Shown here: piece after piece, positions 7,185 through 14,600 of the stretch
Numbering within the stretch: position 1 is the stretch's first letter
Layout of the letters: every line of letters begins with the position of its first letter
Notes under the pieces: generated by a model
What the model was told of the DNA's origin: nothing
Databases searched by the model: none
The model's input: the letters and a program-made list of their open reading frames with translations, nothing else
Origin: Candidatus Neomicrothrix sp. UBA6944
Lineage (GTDB): Bacteria > Actinomycetota > Acidimicrobiia > Acidimicrobiales > Poriferisodalaceae
NCBI GenBank assembly: GCA_002448715.1
Contig: DJZU01000023.1
Location: forward strand, 1 to 16,703
DNA length: 16,703 nt
Direction of reading: 5' to 3'
Position numbers and translations under genes: made by a program

Positions 7185-9596
7185 TTACTCGAGGACTTGG
7201 GCTGCCGCTAAATCGGCGATCTGATCTACGGAATAGCCCAGAAGTTCAGTCAACACTTCAAAATTATCTTCTCCCAAACACGGCCCGCCCCGATTGAGTA
7301 CCGCCGGAGTCCGTGACATTTTCGTTCTGCACGAGTGGGTCCACATTTGGCCTGCATGGCTTTGTGGAACCTGGATCTGGTGCTGTCGGTGAACCAGTTG
7401 AGGGTCAGAGTTGGTTCCAGCAGCATCGTGCACGGGATAGGCCGCTACTCCCAACGCTTGGAGTTCTTCGGCAGCAGTAGTGCTGTCGCGAACTGACGAC
7501 CAGGCACTTATGCGTTCGTCAATTATTCGGCGCTGTTCGCGACGTTCCGCTTGGAGGGCGTTGGAGAGGTCGTGGAGTTCCAAGAAGGCTGCTAACTGTG
7601 GCCAACTCTCATCTGAACAAGCCACCGCTAGCCATGAGTCGCTGCCTTTGGCAGGGAACACGCCATGAGGAAAAATATTTGGATCGTCATTTCCGGCGCG
7701 TTGAATTGTTCGCCCGTTGATGCTCTGGTCCAATATTGCGGGGGCTAGGTAATGCAACGCGCACTCAGTTTGTGACAGGTCGATGTGTTCACCAAGGCCA
7801 GTTTCCCTGCGTTTCTCTAAAGCAGCCATTAGGGACGAAACAACGATTCGTGGAGCTAAGTAGTCGGTATATGGACCGTAAGGACCAGCGGGTGGCCTAT
7901 CGAGCCAACCGGTCAACTCGTAGTACCCCGCTATTGCCGCTGCCATGAACCCGTAGCCTGCAAGCTTTGAGTGAGGTCCACTTTGTCCAAGCAAAGAACT
8001 TGAAAGCATGATCAAGCCCGGGTTGATTTCCGAGAGCACTTCATACCCGAAACCCAATCGACCCATAGCGCCCGGAGCGAATGATTCGGTAGCAATATCG
8101 GCCCACCGAATCAGATCAAACACCACTTCCTTCGACTCTGGTTTACTCAGATCGAGGCTGAGGCTCCGTTTACCAGCGTTGTAAACGCCGTAACCCACGC
8201 TGTTATCTGGATGAGGGTCCTCATTGACAAACGGATTCACCGTTCTCATCGTGTCAGGACGACTCGCGGTCTCTACCTTGACTACATCCGCTCCATAATC
8301 ACAGAGGATTCGAACTGCCGAAGGTGTTGCGATCACCCATGAGAACTCAACAACCTTCAATCCTTCCAAGGGCAGAGAATTCGTGACAGGTTCTCGCACA
8401 TCGAGACTGGCAGCCCGATTCAGGGAAACCGATTCGCTGTGTTGACCGAGGGTGGCGGGGATACCTCCGAAATCTGCATCGCTGTTCTTGAACTTCACTA
8501 GTCCACCGGGATATTTCGCGTGGCCGCCTTTCCCGTCGGGTTTGACATCCCAGAACTCGCGAGCTTCAAGATGCTCGTAATCGACAAGATCGGCAATCGT
8601 CATCGAAGGCGTAATGAGTAGGTTGCGTTCCAATGCGGCATCCCACAATTCGGCTTTCGATTTCGATGCAAGAAAACGTCCGTAGGTCGCAAAAGCAGCT
8701 GCTACGACATCGAAACTCACCTCTCCAGCAAAAAGCTGAACTCCGAGATTGTCCCAGTCGATAGACAACAGATTGTCATCTGCGGCATTTTCCTCCTCGA
8801 GCCACGCTGTGAGTCGACGAGCAAATGGGGCAAAAGCTGCTCCAGGCAAGATGACGCAAATGGTGTAGCCATCAAGACAAGGAAATAGCAGCGGAATATC
8901 CATCCCACCGAGACTGATGCCTCCAGCCATCCGGTCGGAGGCTAAAGCATTTTCCAGAGGAGCGACGTTCTGTGGAAACCCAATGGTGAGTGATTCTTGA
9001 GCAGATACATCTATGTGTTGGCCGGCTCCACTTTGGTAGCGCTCCTGCACGGCGATCAGGCTTGCAGCCGCAGCATCAGCTGCAGCGTGAAGGAAGCTGT
9101 GCGGTACTCCTACGCGAAGTGGTGCCCTGTCCGCATCACCACTCGCATGCATAAATGAACTCCCTGCTACAGCCGTTAAGTCGGTGCCCAACCAGTGCGA
9201 ACGCGGTCCGGTGAGCCCATAAGGAGTAATGGAAGCATGGATAATTTTGGGATTGATTTCTTTGAGGTCCTCATACGCCAGATCGAGGGAATTCAAGTAT
9301 CCGGGTCGTTGATCTTCGAACAAAATGTCGGCGCTCTGAACCAGATCACTAAATCTTGTTCGGCCTTCTTCTGATTCGATATCTAAGACAACAGATTTCT
9401 TTCCCCGGTTGTACGCCCAATGGGTGAGGCTGAAGTTCAGATCGGGATCATCGGCAACATAGGGACCCATGTGTCGTGTGGTGACCCCCCGCGGGGGTTC
9501 AACAGCGATCACTTCGGCCCCAAGGCGCGCCAACATGTGTCCAGCGAACTGACTGATTCCGTCGCAAAGGTCAATAACACGGATGTGCTCAAGCAT
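7185..9596 (-). CDS. Tandem-domain CaiB/BaiF family III CoA-transferase (copy 2)
   Basis: An 803-residue double CoA-transferase with the same two-unit plan as the protein at 1743-4145, and clearly its paralogue (both have HWAYNRGK near residue 60 and GYYELTGW near 557-564). Half one shows VIDLCDGISQFAGH (7-20), GADILFED-type strands, LGTDLTA (136-142) and GQHIDVSAQE (192-201). Half two shows VVEFSWVIATPSAVR (415-429), YNAGKRSL (472-479), LLGQSGP (535-541) and EHIDLSQTE (603-611). The catalytic Asp position of formyl-CoA transferase is Glu in both halves (Glu201, Glu611). ATG 9596-9594 follows AGGGGG with six bases of spacing. It diverges from the second PhyH gene across 122 bases and is followed by DUF1330. 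Inferred role: CoA transfer to a pathway acid. Substrate unknown. Confidence 0.93.
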   Translation of the reverse strand: MLEHIRVIDLCDGISQFAGHMLARLGAEVIAVEPPRGVTTRHMGPYVADDPDLNFSLTHWAYNRGKKSVVLDIESEEGRTRFSDLVQSADILFEDQRPGYLNSLDLAYEDLKEINPKIIHASITPYGLTGPRSHWLGTDLTAVAGSSFMHASGDADRAPLRVGVPHSFLHAAADAAAASLIAVQERYQSGAGQHIDVSAQESLTIGFPQNVAPLENALASDRMAGGISLGGMDIPLLFPCLDGYTICVILPGAAFAPFARRLTAWLEEENAADDNLLSIDWDNLGVQLFAGEVSFDVVAAAFATYGRFLASKSKAELWDAALERNLLITPSMTIADLVDYEHLEAREFWDVKPDGKGGHAKYPGGLVKFKNSDADFGGIPATLGQHSESVSLNRAASLDVREPVTNSLPLEGLKVVEFSWVIATPSAVRILCDYGADVVKVETASRPDTMRTVNPFVNEDPHPDNSVGYGVYNAGKRSLSLDLSKPESKEVVFDLIRWADIATESFAPGAMGRLGFGYEVLSEINPGLIMLSSSLLGQSGPHSKLAGYGFMAAAIAGYYELTGWLDRPPAGPYGPYTDYLAPRIVVSSLMAALEKRRETGLGEHIDLSQTECALHYLAPAILDQSINGRTIQRAGNDDPNIFPHGVFPAKGSDSWLAVACSDESWPQLAAFLELHDLSNALQAERREQRRIIDERISAWSSVRDSTTAAEELQALGVAAYPVHDAAGTNSDPQLVHRQHQIQVPQSHAGQMWTHSCRTKMSRTPAVLNRGGPCLGEDNFEVLTELLGYSVDQIADLAAAQVLE

Positions 9597-9718
9597 GCCG
9601 GTCCCCCTAATCCTCCAAGATCATAGATTCAGTGTTGATGGTCGGCTGAAACTTCCGAATTGCTTGCAGTAAAGCAGTCAGGACACCGCCGCACTTCAGA
9701 TCCGAATAGCCTTGTGAC
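9597..9718. promoter_or_regulatory. Divergent intergenic region between CoA-transferase 2 and PhyH 2
   Basis: These 122 bases between head-to-head genes should hold promoters for both directions. I see no confident promoter boxes. A small perfect hairpin, TGCTT (9661-9665) with AAGCA (9672-9676), is present, and the minus-strand ribosome binding site AGGGGG lies at 9603-9608. The plus-strand gene has no clear Shine-Dalgarno site. Confidence 0.45.
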
Positions 9719-10552
9719 ATGGGCAAGGTCTTCAGCGTCGGTCAGATAGAACAATACGAAACCGACGGATGGGTTTCGCCGCTGGATGTGTTTACGACTG
9801 AGCAAGTCCGCGAATGCCGAACACGCTTAGAGGAATGGGAATCGATGCGAGGCGGGTCGCTGCCCGCTCACGAGCGTTCCAGCGGACACATTTTGTTTCC
9901 CTGGATTGATGAGCTTATGAGAAACGACACTATTCTCGACGCTGTTGAGGATCTAATTGGATCAGACATTCTCTGCTGGAATTCAGTGTTTTGGATCAAA
10001 GAGGCGCACAGTTCTAGTTATGTGGGCTGGCACCAAGACCTCCAATATTGGGGCCTGTCCAGTTCTGAAGTGGTTTCGATCTGGATCGCGCTTAGTGATG
10101 CGAGTGAGGCTGCAGGTTGTATGAGCGTTATCCCCGGCAGTCACAAAGAAATCCTTGGCCACGAAGAGACCTATGCAAAAGACAACTTGTTGAGCCGAGG
10201 CCAAGAACTCGAAATCGATGTCGCGAAACATGCCACTGTTCCCATGCCGTTGAAGCCCGGACAAGTCTCGTTCCATAACGTGCGGACCGCGCACGGGTCT
10301 GGTCCCAACACCACCGACGATCGCCGCATTGGCCTTTCCTTTCACTACATGCCCACCACTACTGAACAAACACTGAGTGAATGGGACAGCGCTTCACTAG
10401 TGCGAGGTGAAGACAAACACAACAATTTCGAGCATTGCCCACAACCCCAATACGACCTTGAGCCAGCCTCAGTTGACTTCCATAAGCGAGCAGCCGACGC
10501 GATGAGGCAGATCATTTACAGCGGCGCTCGGACAGATAAACGAACGCTTTAG
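9719..10552 (+). CDS. Phytanoyl-CoA dioxygenase (PhyH) family protein, copy 2
   Basis: A 277-residue Fe(II)/2-oxoglutarate oxygenase. The metal ligands are His105-x-Asp107 in GWHQDLQYWGL and His192 in TAHGSGPN. Arg203, eleven residues after His192, is the likely 2-oxoglutarate-binding arginine. CMSVIPGSHK (134-143) is the usual PhyH turn, and the N-terminus (QIEQYETDGWVSP) has the family's start. Asp107 argues for hydroxylation, not halogenation. It is closer to the small-molecule hydroxylase type with WHQD..YWG than the protein at 5840-6658, and the two are not a recent duplicate. ATG at 9719 fits the family start, though no Shine-Dalgarno site is visible. It opens a plus-strand unit with the VOC gene seven bases downstream and then DUF3237. 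Substrate unknown. Confidence 0.92.
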   Translation: MGKVFSVGQIEQYETDGWVSPLDVFTTEQVRECRTRLEEWESMRGGSLPAHERSSGHILFPWIDELMRNDTILDAVEDLIGSDILCWNSVFWIKEAHSSSYVGWHQDLQYWGLSSSEVVSIWIALSDASEAAGCMSVIPGSHKEILGHEETYAKDNLLSRGQELEIDVAKHATVPMPLKPGQVSFHNVRTAHGSGPNTTDDRRIGLSFHYMPTTTEQTLSEWDSASLVRGEDKHNNFEHCPQPQYDLEPASVDFHKRAADAMRQIIYSGARTDKRTL

Positions 10553-10559
10553 GGTTTCA

Positions 10560-10961
10560 GTGCTTGACCTGCATCACGTTCATATTTTCGCGAGTGACGC
10601 GTCGACGACCATCGAATGGTGGCAAAACAACCTCGGGGCGGTAGTGAGTTACGACGGGGAATTCGGTGGATCCCGCAACATATTCATGAAAGTTGGGCGG
10701 GGACGTATCAATGTGTACGACCAGGAGCCGCGAGGCGCCTCCAACGGGGCATATCACCACGTTGGTATACGGGTTGAAGGGCTATCGGACCTTAGGGAAC
10801 GGATGAGCGCCAACGGCGTCGAATTTCGGTCCGACATCAGAGAATTCGGCAACTGGCGATATCTGATGTGCTCTGCCCCAGACGGTGTCCTCTTAGAGCT
10901 TTTCGAAATAGATGTCGACGAAATGCCCCCCGAATTGATCGACTTCTTTAATTTGGGCTGA
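10560..10961 (+). CDS. VOC family (glyoxalase/bleomycin-resistance fold) protein
   Basis: A 133-residue vicinal-oxygen-chelate protein with two beta-alpha-beta-beta-beta units: LDLHHVHIF at 2-10 and YHHVGIRV at 65-72. Candidate metal ligands are His6, His67 and Glu113 (LLELFEI). Family members include isomerases, epimerases such as methylmalonyl-CoA epimerase, lyases and extradiol dioxygenases. At this length it is a single VOC domain, unlike the roughly 300-residue extradiol enzymes. The start is GTG, seven bases after the PhyH stop. An AGGG overlapping that stop (10551-10554) serves as ribosome binding site, so the two genes are translationally close. Context suggests it acts on the PhyH product; this is inference. 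Confidence 0.87.
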   Translation: MLDLHHVHIFASDASTTIEWWQNNLGAVVSYDGEFGGSRNIFMKVGRGRINVYDQEPRGASNGAYHHVGIRVEGLSDLRERMSANGVEFRSDIREFGNWRYLMCSAPDGVLLELFEIDVDEMPPELIDFFNLG

Positions 10962-10976
10962 CAGAGCACCAAATGT

Positions 10977-10982
10977 GGAAGG
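10977..10982 (+). promoter_or_regulatory. Ribosome binding site for DUF3237 gene
   Basis: GGAAGG, eight bases before the ATG at 10991. It favours this start over the in-frame ATG at 10973, which has no comparable site. Confidence 0.6.
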
Positions 10983-10990
10983 CTAAAGAA

Positions 10991-11422
10991 ATGGCACTTG
11001 AACAACTCGACGTCGAACACCTCTTCACCCTGGATCTTCAGGTCGCTGAGGGTGCGCAAATCATCAAGGGAGGGCCACACGGCACAAGAATCATCGCCGA
11101 GGTCGCAGGGGGCACCTTCACCGGTGAACGCCTCAATGGCACCGTTGTTTCGCCAGGCGGTGACTGGGTTACAGCACGCGCCGATCGGAACATCCAACTG
11201 GACGTTCGTCTCACCTTGGTTACCGACGACGACGCAGTGATCTTGATGCAGTACAAAGGCATCGGGGAACCATCTGCAGGTGTGGCACGGTCGGCGCCTC
11301 AATTTGAGACCGGTGACGAAAAGTATGTCTGGTTGAACAATGTCCAAGGAGTTGGGATTGGGCAACTGCATCCTGGGGGCGGCGTTACCTACGAAGTGTA
11401 TGCGCTGACCCAGGTTCCCTAA
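10991..11422 (+). CDS. DUF3237 domain-containing protein
   Basis: A 143-residue protein matching DUF3237, a beta-barrel family of unknown function common near aromatic and terpenoid degradation genes. Family features are the LDVEHLFTL opening, the HG.R.I..VAGG.F.G..L.G.V block, PGGDWV, a long strand with LDVRLTLVTDDDAVILMQYKG, and near the end a FETGDEKYVWLN motif followed by VGIGQLHPGGGVTYEVY. No catalytic residue is known. An upstream in-frame ATG (10973) would add six residues, but the GGAAGG at 10977 fits the 10991 start. It lies 29 bases after the VOC gene and is probably the last gene of that transcript. Its TAA (11420-11422) overlaps the stop codon of the opposing MFS gene by two bases. 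Confidence 0.85.
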   Translation: MALEQLDVEHLFTLDLQVAEGAQIIKGGPHGTRIIAEVAGGTFTGERLNGTVVSPGGDWVTARADRNIQLDVRLTLVTDDDAVILMQYKGIGEPSAGVARSAPQFETGDEKYVWLNNVQGVGIGQLHPGGGVTYEVYALTQVP

Positions 11423-12687
11423 CGGGGTCTAGGTGACACCAGCCACACTGTTGGCTCACTCAAATAGGAACGAGTCCGAAGATCTGTCGGCGGCGGGGGT
11501 GTCCCACTGCCAAGCCGCCACATAGGCATCACAGAAAATACCGCAGCGAGAGACACGAAAATCGCGCCGATGATCGCAACCGTGTACGAACCAGTTGCAT
11601 CAATAATTGCGCCGGCGGCAATTGGCCCGATAAGAGCGCCTACTCCAGCTGACGTGTATTGGATTCCGAGGACACCACCTAACCCCTCAAGACCGAAGAT
11701 TCCGGCCATTGCGACTGGGCTTAAGGCAACGAATCCGCCGTAGCCCATACCCAGTAAAGCGGCGAATAGCAGTAGCAGCGGATAGTTCGCTCCGGCGATA
11801 AGCCACACGATGTAGGCAATGGGTTGAATGGCGAAACACATGATGACGAGCGGTAGAACACCTAGTCGCATACCCAAAACTCCAAGGCCGAGTCGTCCAA
11901 GCACGCTGCCGAGCCCAAGTGAGGTGATGAGGAAGGCGGCGGTGCTGGACGCGATTCCCTGCTCTTTGGCGTATTGGACTAGAAAGACAAAGGGGATGAA
12001 TAGAGCAACTGACATGAGGAAGCCAGCGACGTATAGCCGCCAAAATTCTGATCTTCGGAGAGCTTGGCGTGCTGCGGAAATACTCGCCGATAGAGGGGCT
12101 GGAGGAGTTGGAGGTCTGAACGAGGCGAGGGCTACTAGGAAGTAAACGATTGCGCTTCCGATTCCCATGAGTTCAAACGCGCTTCGCCATCCAGCCGTTC
12201 GGATGAGCCACTCTGCGACGGGAACCAGGATGAGGGTTCCGAGTCCAATGCCGACGGTGTTGATACCCAGGGCTAGTGTTCGATGTTTTTCGAACCAGGC
12301 GCCCGTCGCGACGCTAAGGGGCACTAAATAGGAGCCAATACCCAGTCCGACTCCGAGTCCGTAGATCAGGATTCCTGCGAACAGAGAATCGACTTGGGCG
12401 GTGAGCCACAGGCCCCCACCCATCAGGACAGCTCCTACCGCAACTAGACGTCGGGCGCCGAAACGGTCGGCTAATGGTCCGGCGACTACTCCGGTGGCAA
12501 AGAACAGGAATGTTGTGACCGCAAAAAACGCAGCGATTCCAGAGAGGCTGGCGTTGAACTCTTGGACCATTTGCTCTAACGCTGTAGCGAACGCGTAAAA
12601 GACGCCGAAGGTCCATGTGTTGATGAGACATCCGCCAAATGCCACAACCCAGCCGCGACCGCTGTCGATCTTGTGGGTCTGGGTCAT
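11419..12687 (-). CDS. MFS transporter, monocarboxylate/oxalate-formate (MCT/OFA) type
   Basis: A 422-residue inner-membrane carrier with 12 hydrophobic segments in two groups of six, split by a polar loop at about 191-216 (PPTPPAPL then an Arg-rich helix). The motif between segments 2 and 3 is GPLADRFGARR (70-80), with a weaker copy, GRLGLGVLGMRLG, at 264-276. The start, DSGRGWVVAFGG, resembles the conserved MCT-family segment before helix 1, which suggests transport of small carboxylates, probably with protons. The C-terminal tail (about 392-422) is polar and rich in Pro and Arg. ATG 12687-12685 has AGGGTGAG just upstream. It meets DUF3237 tail to tail with overlapping stop codons and diverges from the PPOX gene. 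Its place beside the catabolic genes suggests it imports the substrate. Confidence 0.88.
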   Translation of the reverse strand: MTQTHKIDSGRGWVVAFGGCLINTWTFGVFYAFATALEQMVQEFNASLSGIAAFFAVTTFLFFATGVVAGPLADRFGARRLVAVGAVLMGGGLWLTAQVDSLFAGILIYGLGVGLGIGSYLVPLSVATGAWFEKHRTLALGINTVGIGLGTLILVPVAEWLIRTAGWRSAFELMGIGSAIVYFLVALASFRPPTPPAPLSASISAARQALRRSEFWRLYVAGFLMSVALFIPFVFLVQYAKEQGIASSTAAFLITSLGLGSVLGRLGLGVLGMRLGVLPLVIMCFAIQPIAYIVWLIAGANYPLLLLFAALLGMGYGGFVALSPVAMAGIFGLEGLGGVLGIQYTSAGVGALIGPIAAGAIIDATGSYTVAIIGAIFVSLAAVFSVMPMWRLGSGTPPPPTDLRTRSYLSEPTVWLVSPRPR

Positions 12688-12757
12688 TAACTCACCCTAG
12701 AGCAGTCTGCGAGAATCGGACTTAGCTGAATACTGGTTTACGTGTCAGGATGATCGT
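12688..12757. promoter_or_regulatory. Divergent intergenic region between MFS and PPOX genes
   Basis: Seventy bases between two head-to-head genes, expected to hold promoters for both. I see no clear promoter boxes. AGGA at 12747-12750 is the PPOX ribosome binding site. Confidence 0.4.
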
Positions 12758-13165
12758 ATGGAAATCGAAAAAGGTCTGGACTACGTCCGCGGTAACTCCC
12801 GAGCTGTTTTGGCGACTCGACGTCGAGACAGTTCCCCTCAGATGTCTCCTGTGACCCTCGCTGTCGTTGATAACGAAATTATTATGAGTACCCGAGAGAC
12901 AGCAATCAAGACCTGGAATCTTCGTCGAGATCCCGTCTCGTGGCTGTGTGTGTTTCCCGACAAGTGGCTTGGTCGATGGGTGCAGTTGCAGTGTCGAGCA
13001 GACATCGTGAGTCTGCCTGACGCGATGGATCTTCTGATTGACTATTACCGGACGCTGAGTGGGGAGCATCCCGATTGGGACGATTACCGCAGAGCAATGA
13101 CCGACGATCAGAGATGCATTGTGAAGTTTGAGATAGAGGTCGCCGGTCCCGATATTCAGGGTTAG
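12758..13165 (+). CDS. PPOX-class (split-barrel, probably F420- or flavin-dependent) oxidoreductase
   Basis: A 135-residue protein of the pyridoxamine-5'-phosphate-oxidase-like split-barrel fold. Matching pieces are the N-terminal helix then AVLATRRRDSSPQMSPV (16-32), IIMSTRETAIKTWNLRRDP (41-59), WVQLQCRADIV (74-84), a helical segment with DYYRTLSG, and the last strand IVKFEIE. This fits the short actinobacterial PPOX proteins that use F420 or FMN to reduce small molecules. I cannot tell F420 from FMN by sequence alone. ATG follows AGGA with seven bases of spacing. The next gene starts five bases after the stop, so the two are almost certainly one transcript and may act on the same molecule. 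Confidence 0.85.
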   Translation: MEIEKGLDYVRGNSRAVLATRRRDSSPQMSPVTLAVVDNEIIMSTRETAIKTWNLRRDPVSWLCVFPDKWLGRWVQLQCRADIVSLPDAMDLLIDYYRTLSGEHPDWDDYRRAMTDDQRCIVKFEIEVAGPDIQG

Positions 13166-13170
13166 TTCTC

Positions 13171-14574
13171 ATGACTGTGAACGGCGGTAGCGACTATCTG
13201 GTTGTAGGGGCTGGCGCTATGGGCATGGCATTCACTGACGTGCTCATGAGTGAAACCGAAGCTACGGTCACCATTGTTGACCGGCATGGGCGACCTGGTG
13301 GTCACTGGAATGACTCATATCCGTTCGTACGGCTGCACCAGCCGTCTTCGTTTTATGGCGTGAATTCGCGAGCGTTGGGAACGAATCAGAAGGATCTGGT
13401 CGGTTTGAACGCCGGGCTGTACGAATTGGCGTCTGGCACTGAGGTAGTTACGTATTTCGATCAGGTTATGAATCAGCAGTTCCTGCCCACAGGAAGAGTG
13501 AACTACCTCCCCATGTGTGAATACGTTGGCAATGGAACCGTTAGGAACCTGGTATCTGGGGTTGAAACACAGATTGAAGCCGCTAAGACTGTGGATGCGA
13601 CATACATGAATGTGACGGTTCCATCGGTCACCACCCCGAGTTACGAGGTGGCCGAAGGAGTCACATGCATTCCTCCTAATGGCCTGCCGGACATTGATGA
13701 CACCCCAGGGGGTTATGTAGTTGTAGGCGGAGGGAAGACCGCGATTGATTCGTGTCTTTGGCTGCTCGATAACGGCGTCGATCCGGACGCGATTAGGTGG
13801 ATTGTTCCTCGAGATCAGTGGATGTTGGATCGGGCGTCAATCCAGCCGGGAGAAGAATTCGCAGTTCAGGCTCTGCTTCGTCAGGTCGAGACGATGGAGA
13901 TCATTGCTGCGTCCGTTGATGCAGATCAGATGTTTGATGAATTGGTGCAGCAAGGAGCGTTGCTGCAATTTGATCATTTGGTTCGCCCAACGATGTACCG
14001 ATGCTGCACTGTTACGGTCGCCGAGTTAGACGAACTGCGACGGATTCACAATGTGATTCGTATGGGTAGGGTCCAAAAAATGGGCATAGATCGCATCGAC
14101 CTTGACCATGGGCAAATTCCGACTAGTCGTGGCACGGTTCATGTCGATTGCACAGCGGATGGGTTAGCGAACCGACCTGTGCGCCCCATCTTCGAGCCTG
14201 ACCATCTGACATTGCAGACGGTGAGAACTTGCCAACAGGTATTTAGTGCGGCGTTCATTGCCCACGTCGAAGCGGCTTACGATGATGATGAAACAAAGAA
14301 CGAGATATGCACGGTTGTTCCGCACCCCAATGACACTTTGGACTGGGTGCGAACAACGAGAGATAACGCGTTGAACTCGATTCGATGGAATTCTGATCCC
14401 GATCTCAAAGAGTGGCTGTCGGAGGCTCGGCTAGACGGGTTTAGTCGAGCAAAGAGAGACAAGGTAAGAGGCCCCAGTCAACAGCAGCTTGTAGCGCGCA
14501 TCATGGACGCGACCCCAGTCGCGTTAGGCAAATTGGACCAGTACTTAAAAGAGGGACGTGGGGTACCCCAATAG
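13171..14574 (+). CDS. FAD/NAD(P)-binding oxidoreductase, monooxygenase-like
   Basis: A 467-residue flavoprotein with two dinucleotide-binding motifs. The FAD motif is VVGAGAMG (11-18) with Asp37 at the end of the second strand, followed by RPGGHWNDSYPFVRLHQPS (41-59), typical of flavin-monooxygenase-like enzymes. The second Rossmann start is VVVGGGKTAID (183-193), probably for NAD(P)H. The fingerprint FxGxxxHxxx(Y/W) of class B FMOs and Baeyer-Villiger enzymes is not found between the two motifs, so the reaction is uncertain. Candidates are a distant FMO, a hydroxylase or a dehydrogenase. No signal peptide or membrane segment is seen. ATG 13171 lies five bases after the PPOX stop, with AGGG (13158-13161) overlapping the end of that gene as ribosome binding site. 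It ends 26 bases from the convergent gltD stop. Confidence 0.8.
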   Translation: MTVNGGSDYLVVGAGAMGMAFTDVLMSETEATVTIVDRHGRPGGHWNDSYPFVRLHQPSSFYGVNSRALGTNQKDLVGLNAGLYELASGTEVVTYFDQVMNQQFLPTGRVNYLPMCEYVGNGTVRNLVSGVETQIEAAKTVDATYMNVTVPSVTTPSYEVAEGVTCIPPNGLPDIDDTPGGYVVVGGGKTAIDSCLWLLDNGVDPDAIRWIVPRDQWMLDRASIQPGEEFAVQALLRQVETMEIIAASVDADQMFDELVQQGALLQFDHLVRPTMYRCCTVTVAELDELRRIHNVIRMGRVQKMGIDRIDLDHGQIPTSRGTVHVDCTADGLANRPVRPIFEPDHLTLQTVRTCQQVFSAAFIAHVEAAYDDDETKNEICTVVPHPNDTLDWVRTTRDNALNSIRWNSDPDLKEWLSEARLDGFSRAKRDKVRGPSQQQLVARIMDATPVALGKLDQYLKEGRGVPQ

Positions 14575-14600
14575 AACGCTTCGTTGCCGTACCAGCGGTA

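Noticed and set aside
5840..10552. PhyH proteins as halogenases
   Set aside because: Both keep the Asp of the HxD motif, which Fe(II)/2-oxoglutarate halogenases replace with Ala or Gly.
10973..10990. ATG at 10973 as start of the DUF3237 gene
   Set aside because: The ATG at 10991 has GGAAGG eight bases upstream and begins nearer the family's usual N-terminus. The earlier start cannot be fully excluded.
10754..11371. Minus-strand frame of 205 codons
   Set aside because: It is antisense to the VOC and DUF3237 genes, both of which have clear family motifs; its own translation shows none.
14590..14600. Small hairpin TACC-AGC-GGTA between the flavoprotein and gltD
   Set aside because: Only four base pairs and no T run; too weak to call a terminator.
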